From assembly GCF_009789535.1 (NCBI RefSeq), contig NZ_WSUT01000002.1, positions 1-64,000 on the forward strand: 64,000 nt of DNA, in the 5' to 3' direction. The translations under genes and the position numbers were made by a program. Positions 16,826-24,766 of the stretch are shown piece after piece (the stretch's first letter is position 1; each line of letters begins with the position of its first letter). The notes under the pieces are model-generated. The model saw nothing but the letters and a program-made list of their open reading frames with translations. It was not told where the DNA came from and ran no database searches. This stretch comes from Sphingomonas carotinifaciens (GTDB lineage: Bacteria; Pseudomonadota; Alphaproteobacteria; Sphingomonadales; Sphingomonadaceae).

Positions 16826-16853
16826 TGGTGGGCGTGATCGGCGACGCCCACCA
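16826..16853. terminator. Hairpin between convergent GNAT and SDR genes
   Basis: TGGTGGGCGT and ACGCCCACCA form a 10-bp GC-rich stem with an 8-base loop just before the SDR stop. There is no strong T tract, so bidirectional termination is only probable. Confidence 0.5.
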
Positions 16854-16859
16854 ATAAGC

Positions 16860-17639
16860 TTAACCGGGTGAAGCAGCAGACCCGGCGAGCAAGCCGCCGT
16901 CGATGTTCACCTCTGTGCCGGTAACATAGGTCGCTTCGTCCGAGGCGAGTGTTACGGCGATGGCCGCGACTTCATCAGGCATCCCGAACCGCTTGAGCGG
17001 CGTGTCCACGACGAGCGCCTGCATCTTGGCATCCCGATCGGGACCGGTGCCCAGCATCGGTTCCCAAATTGGCGTGAGGATCGCGGCCGGATGGATCGAG
17101 TTGCAGCGTATCCTCCAACCTTGCTGCGCGCAGTAAAGCGCGACCGTTTTGCTGTGGTTACGGATCGCTGCCTTGGAGGAAGCATAGGCCGCCGCGCCGG
17201 GGATACCGACAAGCCCCGAGCGCGACGATATGTTGATGATCGAACCGGTTCCCGCACCCTTCATCGCGCTGATCGCATAGCGACAGCCGAGGAACGTCCC
17301 GTCGAGATTGACGCGGTGGACCTCGCGCCAATCCGCAAGGCTGGCGTGTTCTGGATCATGCGGAGTCATGCCCGCCTCAAACCCGGTCACACCGGCATTG
17401 TTGACCACCACGTCGGCCGCCGGAACGACGCCGGCAAGCCGATACCAATGGTCTTCGTCGCGCACGTCGAGCAGTTCGAACCGACACCCGATCTCGGCCG
17501 CAGTAGCCGCCCCTGTCGTTTCGTCTATGTCAGTGACTATGACGATGGCCCCTTCGTCGTGGAAGCGGGCCGCAATGGCGCGGCCGATGCCACGCGCCGC
17601 GCCAGTGACGACGCACGTCTTGTTGTTCAATCTTTGCAT
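16860..17639 (-). CDS. SDR family NAD(P)-dependent oxidoreductase
   Basis: A 259-residue classical short-chain dehydrogenase from ATG 17639 ([19 protein letters not shown]); the frame extends upstream but the Rossmann strand begins here. Motifs are [14 protein letters not shown] near 82, ISSRSG with the catalytic Ser near 137, and YASSK (Tyr-x3-Lys) near 150. The C-terminus has the typical [16 protein letters not shown] after the second strand suggests NAD preference. The substrate is unknown; the neighbours give no pathway. Confidence 0.9.
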   Translation of the reverse strand: MQRLNNKTCVVTGAARGIGRAIAARFHDEGAIVIVTDIDETTGAATAAEIGCRFELLDVRDEDHWYRLAGVVPAADVVVNNAGVTGFEAGMTPHDPEHASLADWREVHRVNLDGTFLGCRYAISAMKGAGTGSIINISSRSGLVGIPGAAAYASSKAAIRNHSKTVALYCAQQGWRIRCNSIHPAAILTPIWEPMLGTGPDRDAKMQALVVDTPLKRFGMPDEVAAIAVTLASDEATYVTGTEVNIDGGLLAGSAASPG

Positions 17640-17866
17640 GATATTCTCGAAACCAGAGTCTAGTCGGCGGATCACTCCGCTGGCGTATGTCTTTCCGCTT
17701 TAGCGGTGACGCTGGATCATTTCGAAAACTCCCGAGAACATCGCTATCCTATGGCATCGAGCCGATGGCCGCAATTCCCGTTACCTAATCGTTGTGGGAC
17801 GCCGTTAGCCGTCCCGATCGTCGTTCTCGACTGAAAAGACTAAACAACCTTCCCGCCTGAGCAGGT

Positions 17867-18871
17867 TTAAGTTGGAATAAGATCCCGTACGCGCCAACGG
17901 TACCAAATTTCGTCCTGCACCAGATGGATTGTGTCGCCTCGTCCCACGAGGAGGGTCGTTCGTTCGGAGGCCCATGAACCTCCCGGCGGCAGCGGCATCG
18001 ACCACGTCGCGATTACGGGAGCCTGCTCGCCCGCGCCGGTGCCGGGAAGCGAGAGCAAGGCGAGCCGGTCATGTTCATACCCGCCTGCCAGCAGAGCATG
18101 ATCGCCGGCGGTTGCGATCGCGAGCGACCCTTTCAGGTCGTTGCGCCACCAACGCGTCGGCTCGCCTGGAATGAAGCGAACCAGCGGGAAATACTCCACA
18201 GCGTACATATAAGGGCAGGACCAGACACCTGCGCCGTCGACGCTCATCGCGTAAGGATCGACCACGCCATAGCCTTCCTGCGGCCAGATCGGCAGGAACA
18301 GCGGGCTGCCGCCATCGCTGAAGCAGACGACTGCGTCGCCCCCTTCTGCATTCTGCTGCCCCGGCACCCGCCAATTGTTCGACGGCACGGATTCGTCGTC
18401 ATAACCGACCCAGATGCGTTCACTGCTATCGATAGCCAGATGCTCAACGCCGTTACCCAGATGAAAACGATCGATGAGGTCGCCCGCCGGCGACAGCAAT
18501 CGAGCATGGCCTTCTCGCGAAACCCGGTTCACGATGAGCCAGCGACCGTCGGCGAACCGTTCGAACGTCGGGAGCCACGTTTCCAACGGGAAAGTCGGAC
18601 CTTGCGAGCAGGTGCCGTCCGACGCCACGATCCAGATACGTCCGCGCCCGGCAGCGACGAGTTCGGCCAGTCTGGAAGGCTGGACGATCTCCATCGACGT
18701 ATTGGGTATCGCACGCCATCGGCGATGTTCTCCGGCAAGATCCACGTCCGTCGCAAGAACGGCCAGCGACCCATCGGCAAGGACGGAACGACAAACCGGC
18801 TGCCATTCGGGTGGCAGCGTGGCGAGGTACGTAATTGACGTGGCGGTAGCATATTGATCTTGTTCGTGCAT
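17867..18871 (-). CDS. Hypothetical protein with beta-propeller-like repeats
   Basis: A 334-residue protein, no signal peptide, rich in Trp, Gly and Asp. Blade-like repeats are visible (GRGRIWIVASDG, FADGRWLIVN, SSERIWVGYDD, ATAGDHALLAGGYEH), suggesting a six- or seven-bladed propeller. No catalytic motif or family was recognised. It is followed by a gap and the SDR gene on the same strand, which may or may not be an operon. Confidence 0.65.
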   Translation of the reverse strand: MHEQDQYATATSITYLATLPPEWQPVCRSVLADGSLAVLATDVDLAGEHRRWRAIPNTSMEIVQPSRLAELVAAGRGRIWIVASDGTCSQGPTFPLETWLPTFERFADGRWLIVNRVSREGHARLLSPAGDLIDRFHLGNGVEHLAIDSSERIWVGYDDESVPSNNWRVPGQQNAEGGDAVVCFSDGGSPLFLPIWPQEGYGVVDPYAMSVDGAGVWSCPYMYAVEYFPLVRFIPGEPTRWWRNDLKGSLAIATAGDHALLAGGYEHDRLALLSLPGTGAGEQAPVIATWSMPLPPGGSWASERTTLLVGRGDTIHLVQDEIWYRWRVRDLIPT

Positions 18872-19154
18872 ATGCCAAGTATTGCTTTCATCTCATGGCT
18901 GCGGACAGAAGAATAACCAACTGAGGATTGTGACTGATCTCAATCCTGCGGTCTTCCACCTTATTGTTCGGTAGCTCGACGACTTTCCATTCAAGCGAGA
19001 GCGGGTAATTGATCGATCGCGACGAGGAGTATTACAGGCTGATATCAGCGTGCCGCTGATTGCTGTTATCCAGGCATTCCCACCCAATCGGAAACGGCAA
19101 CGCTTCGGTGATCGACCACCAATTTGGGCGCGGCTTATACCGCGCCCGCCGCGT

Positions 19155-19472
19155 TCAGGGTTGGTGGGTCAATGTGCGCTCGACGTCGGTCAGATTCTGG
19201 TTCATTCGATCGGCATCTGGCCGACCGATCGTGCCATTCACCGTTTGAAGATGACCGGCTTCCGTCCGCACTTTGCTTACGGAGAGACGCAGCTTCGCGG
19301 CCTGTTTACGGGCCAGGTGATGCTCCCTGACCGCAATATCGATACGGTCGTTCAACGTGGCTGCACGTTGCTGAAGATAGTCGCTGTTCGTTTCAACGAT
19401 GCCTTGGGCTTGAAGAGGAGTCCCGAGGCATAGCAGCGGCAACAAAATCGAAGGCGACAAGGTACGGCGCAT
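19155..19472 (-). CDS. Small secreted or periplasmic helical protein
   Basis: A 105-residue product from ATG 19472, preceded by AGGAAG. It has a clear signal peptide (MRRTLSPSILLPLLCLGTPLQAQ). The mature part is helical and charged (LQQRAATLNDRIDIAVREHHLARKQ in segments, and DADRMNQNLTDVERTLTHQ), probably coiled coil. No family was recognised. The frame upstream of the ATG is open but lacks conservation. Confidence 0.65.
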   Translation of the reverse strand: MRRTLSPSILLPLLCLGTPLQAQGIVETNSDYLQQRAATLNDRIDIAVREHHLARKQAAKLRLSVSKVRTEAGHLQTVNGTIGRPDADRMNQNLTDVERTLTHQP

Positions 19473-19889
19473 ATTCACTTCCTGTGCACGACTTCCGATC
19501 ATCGGTGGCCGGTATGTCCAATACGCCGATGCATCATGAAGGCCCGCTGAAGGATTGCCGCCGCACGATCGTTCTTGATGAATGTCGAACGACGCGCTTG
19601 ATCCCGGCGCTACTTTGCCGATCGCAATCGGGTTGCTTGCGTCTGACCCTCGACATGACGAACGATCAATATGTGGGCGACTGGGCGCTGTCCAATCCTG
19701 TTTCCCCGTCACCGCCTATGCAGTTCTTCAATCAGGGGTTAATTGATCGGCAGGCAATTATAGCCCGCACATGTTTGCCTATCTGCGATCAGAGCCGGTA
19801 GCCGCAGCGTAGAACAGACAATGGGCAGAGTTGGGTATTGATCCTCTGCACATCTGCAATATTGCAGATGTGCAGGAAGCCAGTAATGG
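19473..19889. other. Intergenic region with a 30-bp palindrome
   Basis: About 415 bp between two minus-strand genes. The palindrome at 19846-19875 lies 14 bp after the stop of the DUF4126-like gene. No gene was recognised in the rest. Confidence 0.5.
19846..19875. promoter_or_regulatory. Motif site 6: 30-bp perfect palindrome
   Basis: CTGCACATCTGCAAT is followed at once by its exact reverse complement. Each half contains TGCAGATGTGCAG, one mismatch from the dispersed core TGCAGGTGTGCA. There is no loop and no T tract on either strand, so a binding site for a dimeric or tetrameric protein fits better than a terminator. Confidence 0.6.
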
Positions 19890-20336
19890 TCAGCGTCTTG
19901 AAGCGATCGCAAGGCCGCTACCAAGTACCAGCGCATCCTCGACGAAGCCGGTTGCCGTCTGTCCATAGCGGGTCATCGCCGCGCAACGCAGGCGCCAGCC
20001 GGCATAGGAAGAGGCGAGCACGGCTGCGACCGCGATGGCGGCACCAAGCACGCGCTGGTCACGCGGTGCGAGTGCCGCCCCGGCATAGGCGGCGGTGACG
20101 CTGCGGACGGCAAGGCCGATCGGGACGATGCGATCGGGGGCGCTCTTCATCTTGTCGCCCGCCATTTCCGCGGCTGCGAATGCCGCAGTGCCGGCCGCGA
20201 TCACCGGGTTCAGAAGCAGGTTTTGGAACGGCAGATCGGCCGGAATGTCGCCGTGTCGCGTCGCGGTGGCGATCGCTGCGAGCGGCGTGATGCCGCGCTG
20301 GCCGGCGACGATGCCGATAAGGAAGGAACGGATCAT
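19890..20336 (-). CDS. DUF4126-like small membrane protein
   Basis: A 148-residue protein from ATG 20336, chosen because a perfect GGAGGT precedes it. It has several hydrophobic segments (IRSFLIGIVAGQRGITPLAA, PVIAAGTAAFAAAEMAGDKM, VLGAAIAVAAVLASSYAGW). The GQRGITPLAA start is like the GxRxxTPLAA of DUF4126 proteins. It should sit in the inner membrane; the function is unknown. Confidence 0.65.
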   Translation of the reverse strand: MIRSFLIGIVAGQRGITPLAAIATATRHGDIPADLPFQNLLLNPVIAAGTAAFAAAEMAGDKMKSAPDRIVPIGLAVRSVTAAYAGAALAPRDQRVLGAAIAVAAVLASSYAGWRLRCAAMTRYGQTATGFVEDALVLGSGLAIASRR

Positions 20337-20844
20337 GCGCTGACCTCCGAAGCAGAGATCAGGCATAATCCTTCAGGATCGATCCGTATCCCTACGTCCA
20401 TGCCTTGGCGCTGGCCGCGGCTCCGCCCAGCCACGTGCGTCAGCTGGGAGAATGGTCATTTTCGGTCATTGTATCGTTTTGCCAAGGTTTTGCCGATCAG
20501 CAAAGGTTGTAAATCTGCAATTAAAATACCGTGTAAACCGGATCTGATTTGGGGTATACTCACCGGTACGACCGGCCCGGACAATCATTTTCAGCAAGCA
20601 TTTCTCTGGCATGGTAAAAATTAGAAATGATTTCAAATCAGTAAAGTAAGTATTTAGCAACAAAGAGGACCTTTGGTTCGTGGCAGCATTTTGCTCTGTA
20701 AACTGATAGCATAAGTTGTGTTTTGTTGGTGAAATCAGCGAGTTAACCTAGCTTAACCGGGTAGTTGCTTGATTGGATGCTGGCACCCATATCAATTATC
20801 TTGATTATATAGTATACCCTGCGGCTTGAGCAGGGAGAGTGTGT
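20337..20844. other. AT-rich intergenic region upstream of the HExxH lipoprotein
   Basis: About 500 bp; from roughly 20450 to 20820 it is clearly more AT-rich than anything else in the window, with runs such as TTATATAGTATACCCT that could hold a -10 element. No gene was recognised. It may be a promoter region bound by nucleoid proteins or a scar of acquired DNA. Confidence 0.45.
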
Positions 20845-22665
20845 GTGAAGCGTCCAATTCTTCTCTTGGCGGCGACATGGTCCGTATCGCTTGGTGCCTG
20901 CGGTCAGGATGGCGCCGAACCCGCTGCCTCCACCATTCCAACAAGCGCAGCGCCCACGGTCACCGCCGCGCCGCAAGCGGTCGCAGCGCTGGGATGTCAA
21001 AGCCGATCGAGCCGCTATCCTTGGGGGCGGGGGGCCTTACGGACCTGGACTCCGCGATCCACGGTGGAGGCCGAACGCCCCGAAGCGACGCCGGGCACTG
21101 CCAGCGGCGCGCCATTTTCGGCGCGCCTCGTCCAGGCTTATGGCGAAGATTATGGAGAAGCACGTCGCACGGTCGTGCTGGAATGGGAGGATGGCTGCCG
21201 ACGCCAGTTCCGGGCGGAGTCCTTCTCCGATGCCGATCGCACGCTGATCGACCGCGAAGTCGCCGCGCGAGCGTCCGTGGCCGATCCGGCAAGCTACCGC
21301 ATCAACTATCGCCCGGGCATGACCTCGCCCGAACTGGTGCGGGACGGGAAGCTGGCGCTTCATACCACTCAGCATTTTTCCATCTGGTATGGCAAGAACA
21401 CCGCAGGCAATTTCTACCGGACGATCGCGGAGCAAGGCCGGTCGATGGAGCAGGTGGTTCGCGAAACAGGCGAGTGGATGGAAAAGCAGTGGCTGATCAA
21501 TCGCGACGTGCTGGAAGCGCCCATGCCCTTTGCCAGCGGCAGCGACCGGCAGAAGCTCGACATCTTCCTGTGCGGCACCGGCCGGCCCATCCAGGAGGGC
21601 GACGATCTGGAAGAGTGCGGGGCGAATGCCGCGGAGACAATGTCGGTTTCCGCCTGGGCCGTGCTCAAGGGCTCAAACGTGCTGGTCCACGAATTTGGCC
21701 ACATGATCCAGTTCTATACGGGCGGTTTTCGCGACAAGGACGATGCCGGGATGATCTGGGAAACGGGGGCGGAATGGAATGCCTTTACCGTCAATCCCGT
21801 CTTCAATGCGACCAGTGCCGATTATCTGAACCAGCTGGAAAACGGCTTCCTCTTCTCGGTCGCGCGCTACGGTGCAAATCCGATCATGACCTATCTGTAC
21901 GAGCGGGACGCCACCCGCGCGCTGGTGTTCGGCACCTGGCTGCGTAACCGTCGCGATGCCAGTGGCGCCACGCAGGAGGATTATCTGCCCGCCTTGGTCC
22001 GGCTGGCGCAGGAAGCGGGAACCTATCCGAACGGCCTTGCCTCGTTCGCCGACGATGCCGGCTGGTACGGCGCGCGGCTGGTGGCGATGGACTTCCTCAA
22101 CCAGCGGACGATGCTGGACCAGTTGCGTCCGACGCGCACGACAAGCTGGCTGGCGCATTTCACCACCCCGCTGGTTCCGGTCGCAGGCGGGGACGCCACG
22201 CTCTACGATCCGCCGTCGCAGCGCGCGTTGCTGCAATGGGGGACGCACATCGTTCCGCTCACCGGCGATGGCCGGCAGGTGAAGGTGACTCTGACCGGCG
22301 CCACCACCGCCAACCGTGCCGCATGGCGCTTCTCGATCGTGGCAGTCGAGCCGAACGGCACGCCCCATTATGCACCGCTGGGTACCGCCGGGGGGCAGGG
22401 GAGTGGCACGACCATGTTGACCCCGCCATCCGGCACGAAGCTTTATCTTGCGGTCACCGCCACGCCCTATGCCTATGAGACGCTCGGCTGGCAGGAAAAT
22501 GGTCAACCGGTAAAGGGCACCCGTTTCCCCTACCGCGTGAAGATCGAGGGCGCCACGCCGCGCACCGGCCCGGTCGAAGCGTGCAGTGCGGATTCCGCGC
22601 CGGGCACATGGACCACCAACTACACGCTGTCCGGCAACAAGGAGGGAGGACGGCCCTGCGCCTGA
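20845..22665 (+). CDS. Lipoprotein with HExxH metallopeptidase motif (DUF6055-like)
   Basis: A 606-residue protein from GTG 20845, preceded by GGGAG at 7 bp. The signal peptide ends in a lipobox (SLGAC), so it is a membrane-anchored lipoprotein. Near residue 280 it carries VLVHEFGHMIQFYTGG (HExxH), and about 20 residues later WETGAEW supplies a possible third zinc ligand Glu. This is a gluzincin-like arrangement. QHFSIWYGKNTAGNFY upstream resembles DUF6055-type proteins. A C-terminal beta domain follows. The likely role is extracytoplasmic proteolysis; the target is unknown. It stands alone behind an AT-rich region. Confidence 0.7.
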   Translation: MKRPILLLAATWSVSLGACGQDGAEPAASTIPTSAAPTVTAAPQAVAALGCQSRSSRYPWGRGALRTWTPRSTVEAERPEATPGTASGAPFSARLVQAYGEDYGEARRTVVLEWEDGCRRQFRAESFSDADRTLIDREVAARASVADPASYRINYRPGMTSPELVRDGKLALHTTQHFSIWYGKNTAGNFYRTIAEQGRSMEQVVRETGEWMEKQWLINRDVLEAPMPFASGSDRQKLDIFLCGTGRPIQEGDDLEECGANAAETMSVSAWAVLKGSNVLVHEFGHMIQFYTGGFRDKDDAGMIWETGAEWNAFTVNPVFNATSADYLNQLENGFLFSVARYGANPIMTYLYERDATRALVFGTWLRNRRDASGATQEDYLPALVRLAQEAGTYPNGLASFADDAGWYGARLVAMDFLNQRTMLDQLRPTRTTSWLAHFTTPLVPVAGGDATLYDPPSQRALLQWGTHIVPLTGDGRQVKVTLTGATTANRAAWRFSIVAVEPNGTPHYAPLGTAGGQGSGTTMLTPPSGTKLYLAVTATPYAYETLGWQENGQPVKGTRFPYRVKIEGATPRTGPVEACSADSAPGTWTTNYTLSGNKEGGRPCA

Positions 22666-22688
22666 GCGGGGGCGTATATGCGTTGGCG

Positions 22689-22716
22689 ACCAAGCCGCTC
22701 TCATAAGCGGCTTGGT
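22689..22716. terminator. Strong hairpin inside a larger inverted repeat
   Basis: ACCAAGCCGCT and AGCGGCTTGGT form a perfect 11-bp stem with a 6-base loop between the convergent metallopeptidase and TetR genes. An outer inverted repeat (GCGTATATG at 22672-22680 and CATATACGC at 22727-22735) encloses it. Bidirectional termination is likely. Confidence 0.65.
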
Positions 22717-22794
22717 TCGAGAGCAACATATACGCGGCCCATACTTGTGATTGGCTTCGGGCCGAATGATCGACACGCAAGGGATTGCTCCCCG

Positions 22795-23424
22795 CTATCC
22801 CAGCGTCTCCGCTCGCGCTGCCAGTTGCGTGTCGATCAAGGCCCGGAAGGACTCGGCGAGTTTCTGGCAATCGGTTTCGGGATGGACGATCCGGCGCATC
22901 ATGCTGCCGAGGCCCAGCGCCAGGACTAGATCCACCAGCACGTCCCGGTCGACGATCCCGACGCAATCGACGCCCAGGGCTTCCAGCGCCGCGTGCAGGC
23001 TGCAGCGGATACGATTGTCGACTTCCCGGTAGATGTCGGCCACGCGCGGGTTGCGCGCCGCCTCCGCCATGATCTCGGTCATCATCCGGCATTCCTCAAC
23101 CGGCTCGTCACAGGCGTAGAAGCGGTTGATCCAGTCGCGGATCGCCGGATGATCGTTGCGGGCGATCGCGGCACGGACGCAATCCTCCTGAAGCCAGGCC
23201 TCGACATCCTCGCTCGCGATCGCAGCGATGATATCCTCCTTGCTGGCAAAGTCCCGGTAGATCTGCCCGACCTTGATGCCGGAGGCGGCCGCGATCTGCG
23301 CCATGCCGGTTTGATGGAACCCGTTATCGGCAAACAGCGTTCTCGCCGTATCCAACAGGTGACGGCGACGTTCGTCCGCGCGTGGCGTGCGGCGCGAACA
23401 GCAGGGGGGAAGCGCCAGGGTCAC
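22795..23424 (-). CDS. TetR/AcrR family repressor of the RND operon
   Basis: A 209-residue regulator. GTG 23424 is preferred because GAGAGG lies 8 bp before it; a TTG at 23463 is possible. The N-terminal HTH is clear (RRHLLDTARTLFADNGFHQT, then MAQIAAASGIKVGQIYRDFASKEDI). The C-terminal ligand domain is of the efflux-regulator type. It is divergent from the RND operon, and a 22-bp palindrome lies between them, so repression of both units with release by a toxic ligand is the expected circuit. Confidence 0.9.
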   Translation of the reverse strand: MTLALPPCCSRRTPRADERRRHLLDTARTLFADNGFHQTGMAQIAAASGIKVGQIYRDFASKEDIIAAIASEDVEAWLQEDCVRAAIARNDHPAIRDWINRFYACDEPVEECRMMTEIMAEAARNPRVADIYREVDNRIRCSLHAALEALGVDCVGIVDRDVLVDLVLALGLGSMMRRIVHPETDCQKLAESFRALIDTQLAARAETLG

Positions 23425-23495
23425 GCGTGTAATCCTCTCATCTTGCTTGTTATCTCTTGCCAATGTCGGTTCGCCCCGATTACAGGGGCAAAAAA

Positions 23496-23517
23496 TGTGA
23501 GTGATCGATCACTCACA
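23496..23517. promoter_or_regulatory. 22-bp perfect palindrome, TetR operator
   Basis: TGTGAGTGATC is followed directly by its reverse complement. It sits between the TetR gene and the RND operon, 27 bp before the adaptor start. The TGAGTGATCGATCACTCA core is of the kind bound by TetR dimers. Confidence 0.75.
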
Positions 23518-23543
23518 CTTAGTGTCTCTTGCAGGCGGATTCC

Positions 23544-24764
23544 ATGAAAAACATCGTACCGGCTCTCGGTTTGGCGTTGATCCTTGCCGGATGCGGCGGG
23601 GGTGGTGAGCAACAGCAACAGCAGCCCGCCGGGCCGCCGCAGGTCGGCGTGGTCGAGGTGCGGGACGAGGCGGTGACGCTGACCACCGAATTGCCCGGCC
23701 GGACCAGCCCGTTCGAGACGTCGGACGTGCGGCCGCAGGTCAACGGCCTGATCCTTGCGCGCCTGTTCCAGGAAGGCGACTTCGTGCGCGAGGGGCAGCC
23801 ACTCTACCGGATTGATCCGGCCCCGTATCAGGCGCAGGTCGCCAATGCCCGTGCCGGCGTCGCCCGGGCGCGCGCGGCGATCGCATCGAGCGCGGCGCTG
23901 GCCCGCCGCTATGGCGAACTGGTCAAGATCAACGCGATCTCGCGCCAGGAACTGGAGAATGCGACCACCAGCGCCCAGCAGGCGCAGGCGGACGTCGCGG
24001 CCCAGCAGGCCGCCCTGCGCACCGCGCAGATCGACCTGAACCGCACCACGCTGCGTGCGCCCATTTCCGGCCGGATCGGCCGCTCGGTCTATACCACCGG
24101 TGCGCTGGTCAGCGCGTCGCAGACCGATCCGCTGACCACCATCCAGCGCCTCGATCCGATCTATGTCGACATCCAGCAGTCGAGCGCCGACCTGCTGCGC
24201 CTGCGCCAGCAGATCATGTCGGGCGAGCTCGCCCGCGGGGGCGGTGCCGCGCGCGTCCGCCTGAAGCTGGAGGATGGATCGACCTATCCGCAGGAAGGCA
24301 CGCTGAAGTTCGCCGACGTGACCGTCGATCCCGCCACCGGCAGCCAGACGATCCGCGCCGTCTTCCCGAACACGCGCGGTCTGTTGCTGCCCGGCATGTT
24401 CGTGCGTGCCGAGCTGGTCGAGGGTACGCGCGCTCATGCCCTGGTCGTGCCGCAGCGCGGCGTCACCCGTGACGAGCGGGGCCAGGCGGTCGCGCTGGTC
24501 GTGGGCGCCGATGGCAAGCTGGCCCAGCGGGTCATCACCGCACCGCGTACCGTTGGGCAGAACTGGCTGGTCACGGGCGGTCTGAAGGCCGGCGACAAGG
24601 TCGTGGTCGAGGGCGCGCAGAACCTGCAGCCCGGCACGCCGGTAAAGGCCGTGCCGTACCGCGAGAATGCGGGTCAGCAGGGCGGCCAGCCCGGCAATCA
24701 GGCGGGCGCCCAGCAGGGTGCCCAGCCGTCCGGCCAGCAAAAGGCCGGAGCACAGGGTAAGTAA
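23544..24764 (+). CDS. RND efflux periplasmic adaptor lipoprotein (AcrA/MexA type)
   Basis: A 406-residue membrane fusion protein from ATG 23544. The lipobox is LILAGC near residue 17. The order lipoyl half ([20 protein letters not shown], near 60), alpha hairpin ([20 protein letters not shown]), second lipoyl half ([13 protein letters not shown]) and beta barrel ([12 protein letters not shown]) matches AcrA/MexA. The C-terminus ends in a Gln/Gly-rich tail ([20 protein letters not shown]). It joins the inner-membrane pump to the outer-membrane channel. First gene of a three-gene operon controlled by the divergent TetR. Confidence 0.95.
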   Translation: MKNIVPALGLALILAGCGGGGEQQQQQPAGPPQVGVVEVRDEAVTLTTELPGRTSPFETSDVRPQVNGLILARLFQEGDFVREGQPLYRIDPAPYQAQVANARAGVARARAAIASSAALARRYGELVKINAISRQELENATTSAQQAQADVAAQQAALRTAQIDLNRTTLRAPISGRIGRSVYTTGALVSASQTDPLTTIQRLDPIYVDIQQSSADLLRLRQQIMSGELARGGGAARVRLKLEDGSTYPQEGTLKFADVTVDPATGSQTIRAVFPNTRGLLLPGMFVRAELVEGTRAHALVVPQRGVTRDERGQAVALVVGADGKLAQRVITAPRTVGQNWLVTGGLKAGDKVVVEGAQNLQPGTPVKAVPYRENAGQQGGQPGNQAGAQQGAQPSGQQKAGAQGK

Positions 24765-24766
24765 TC

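Noticed and set aside
19846..19875. Palindrome as rho-independent terminator
   Set aside because: No loop, no T tract on either strand, and the halves match the dispersed motif.
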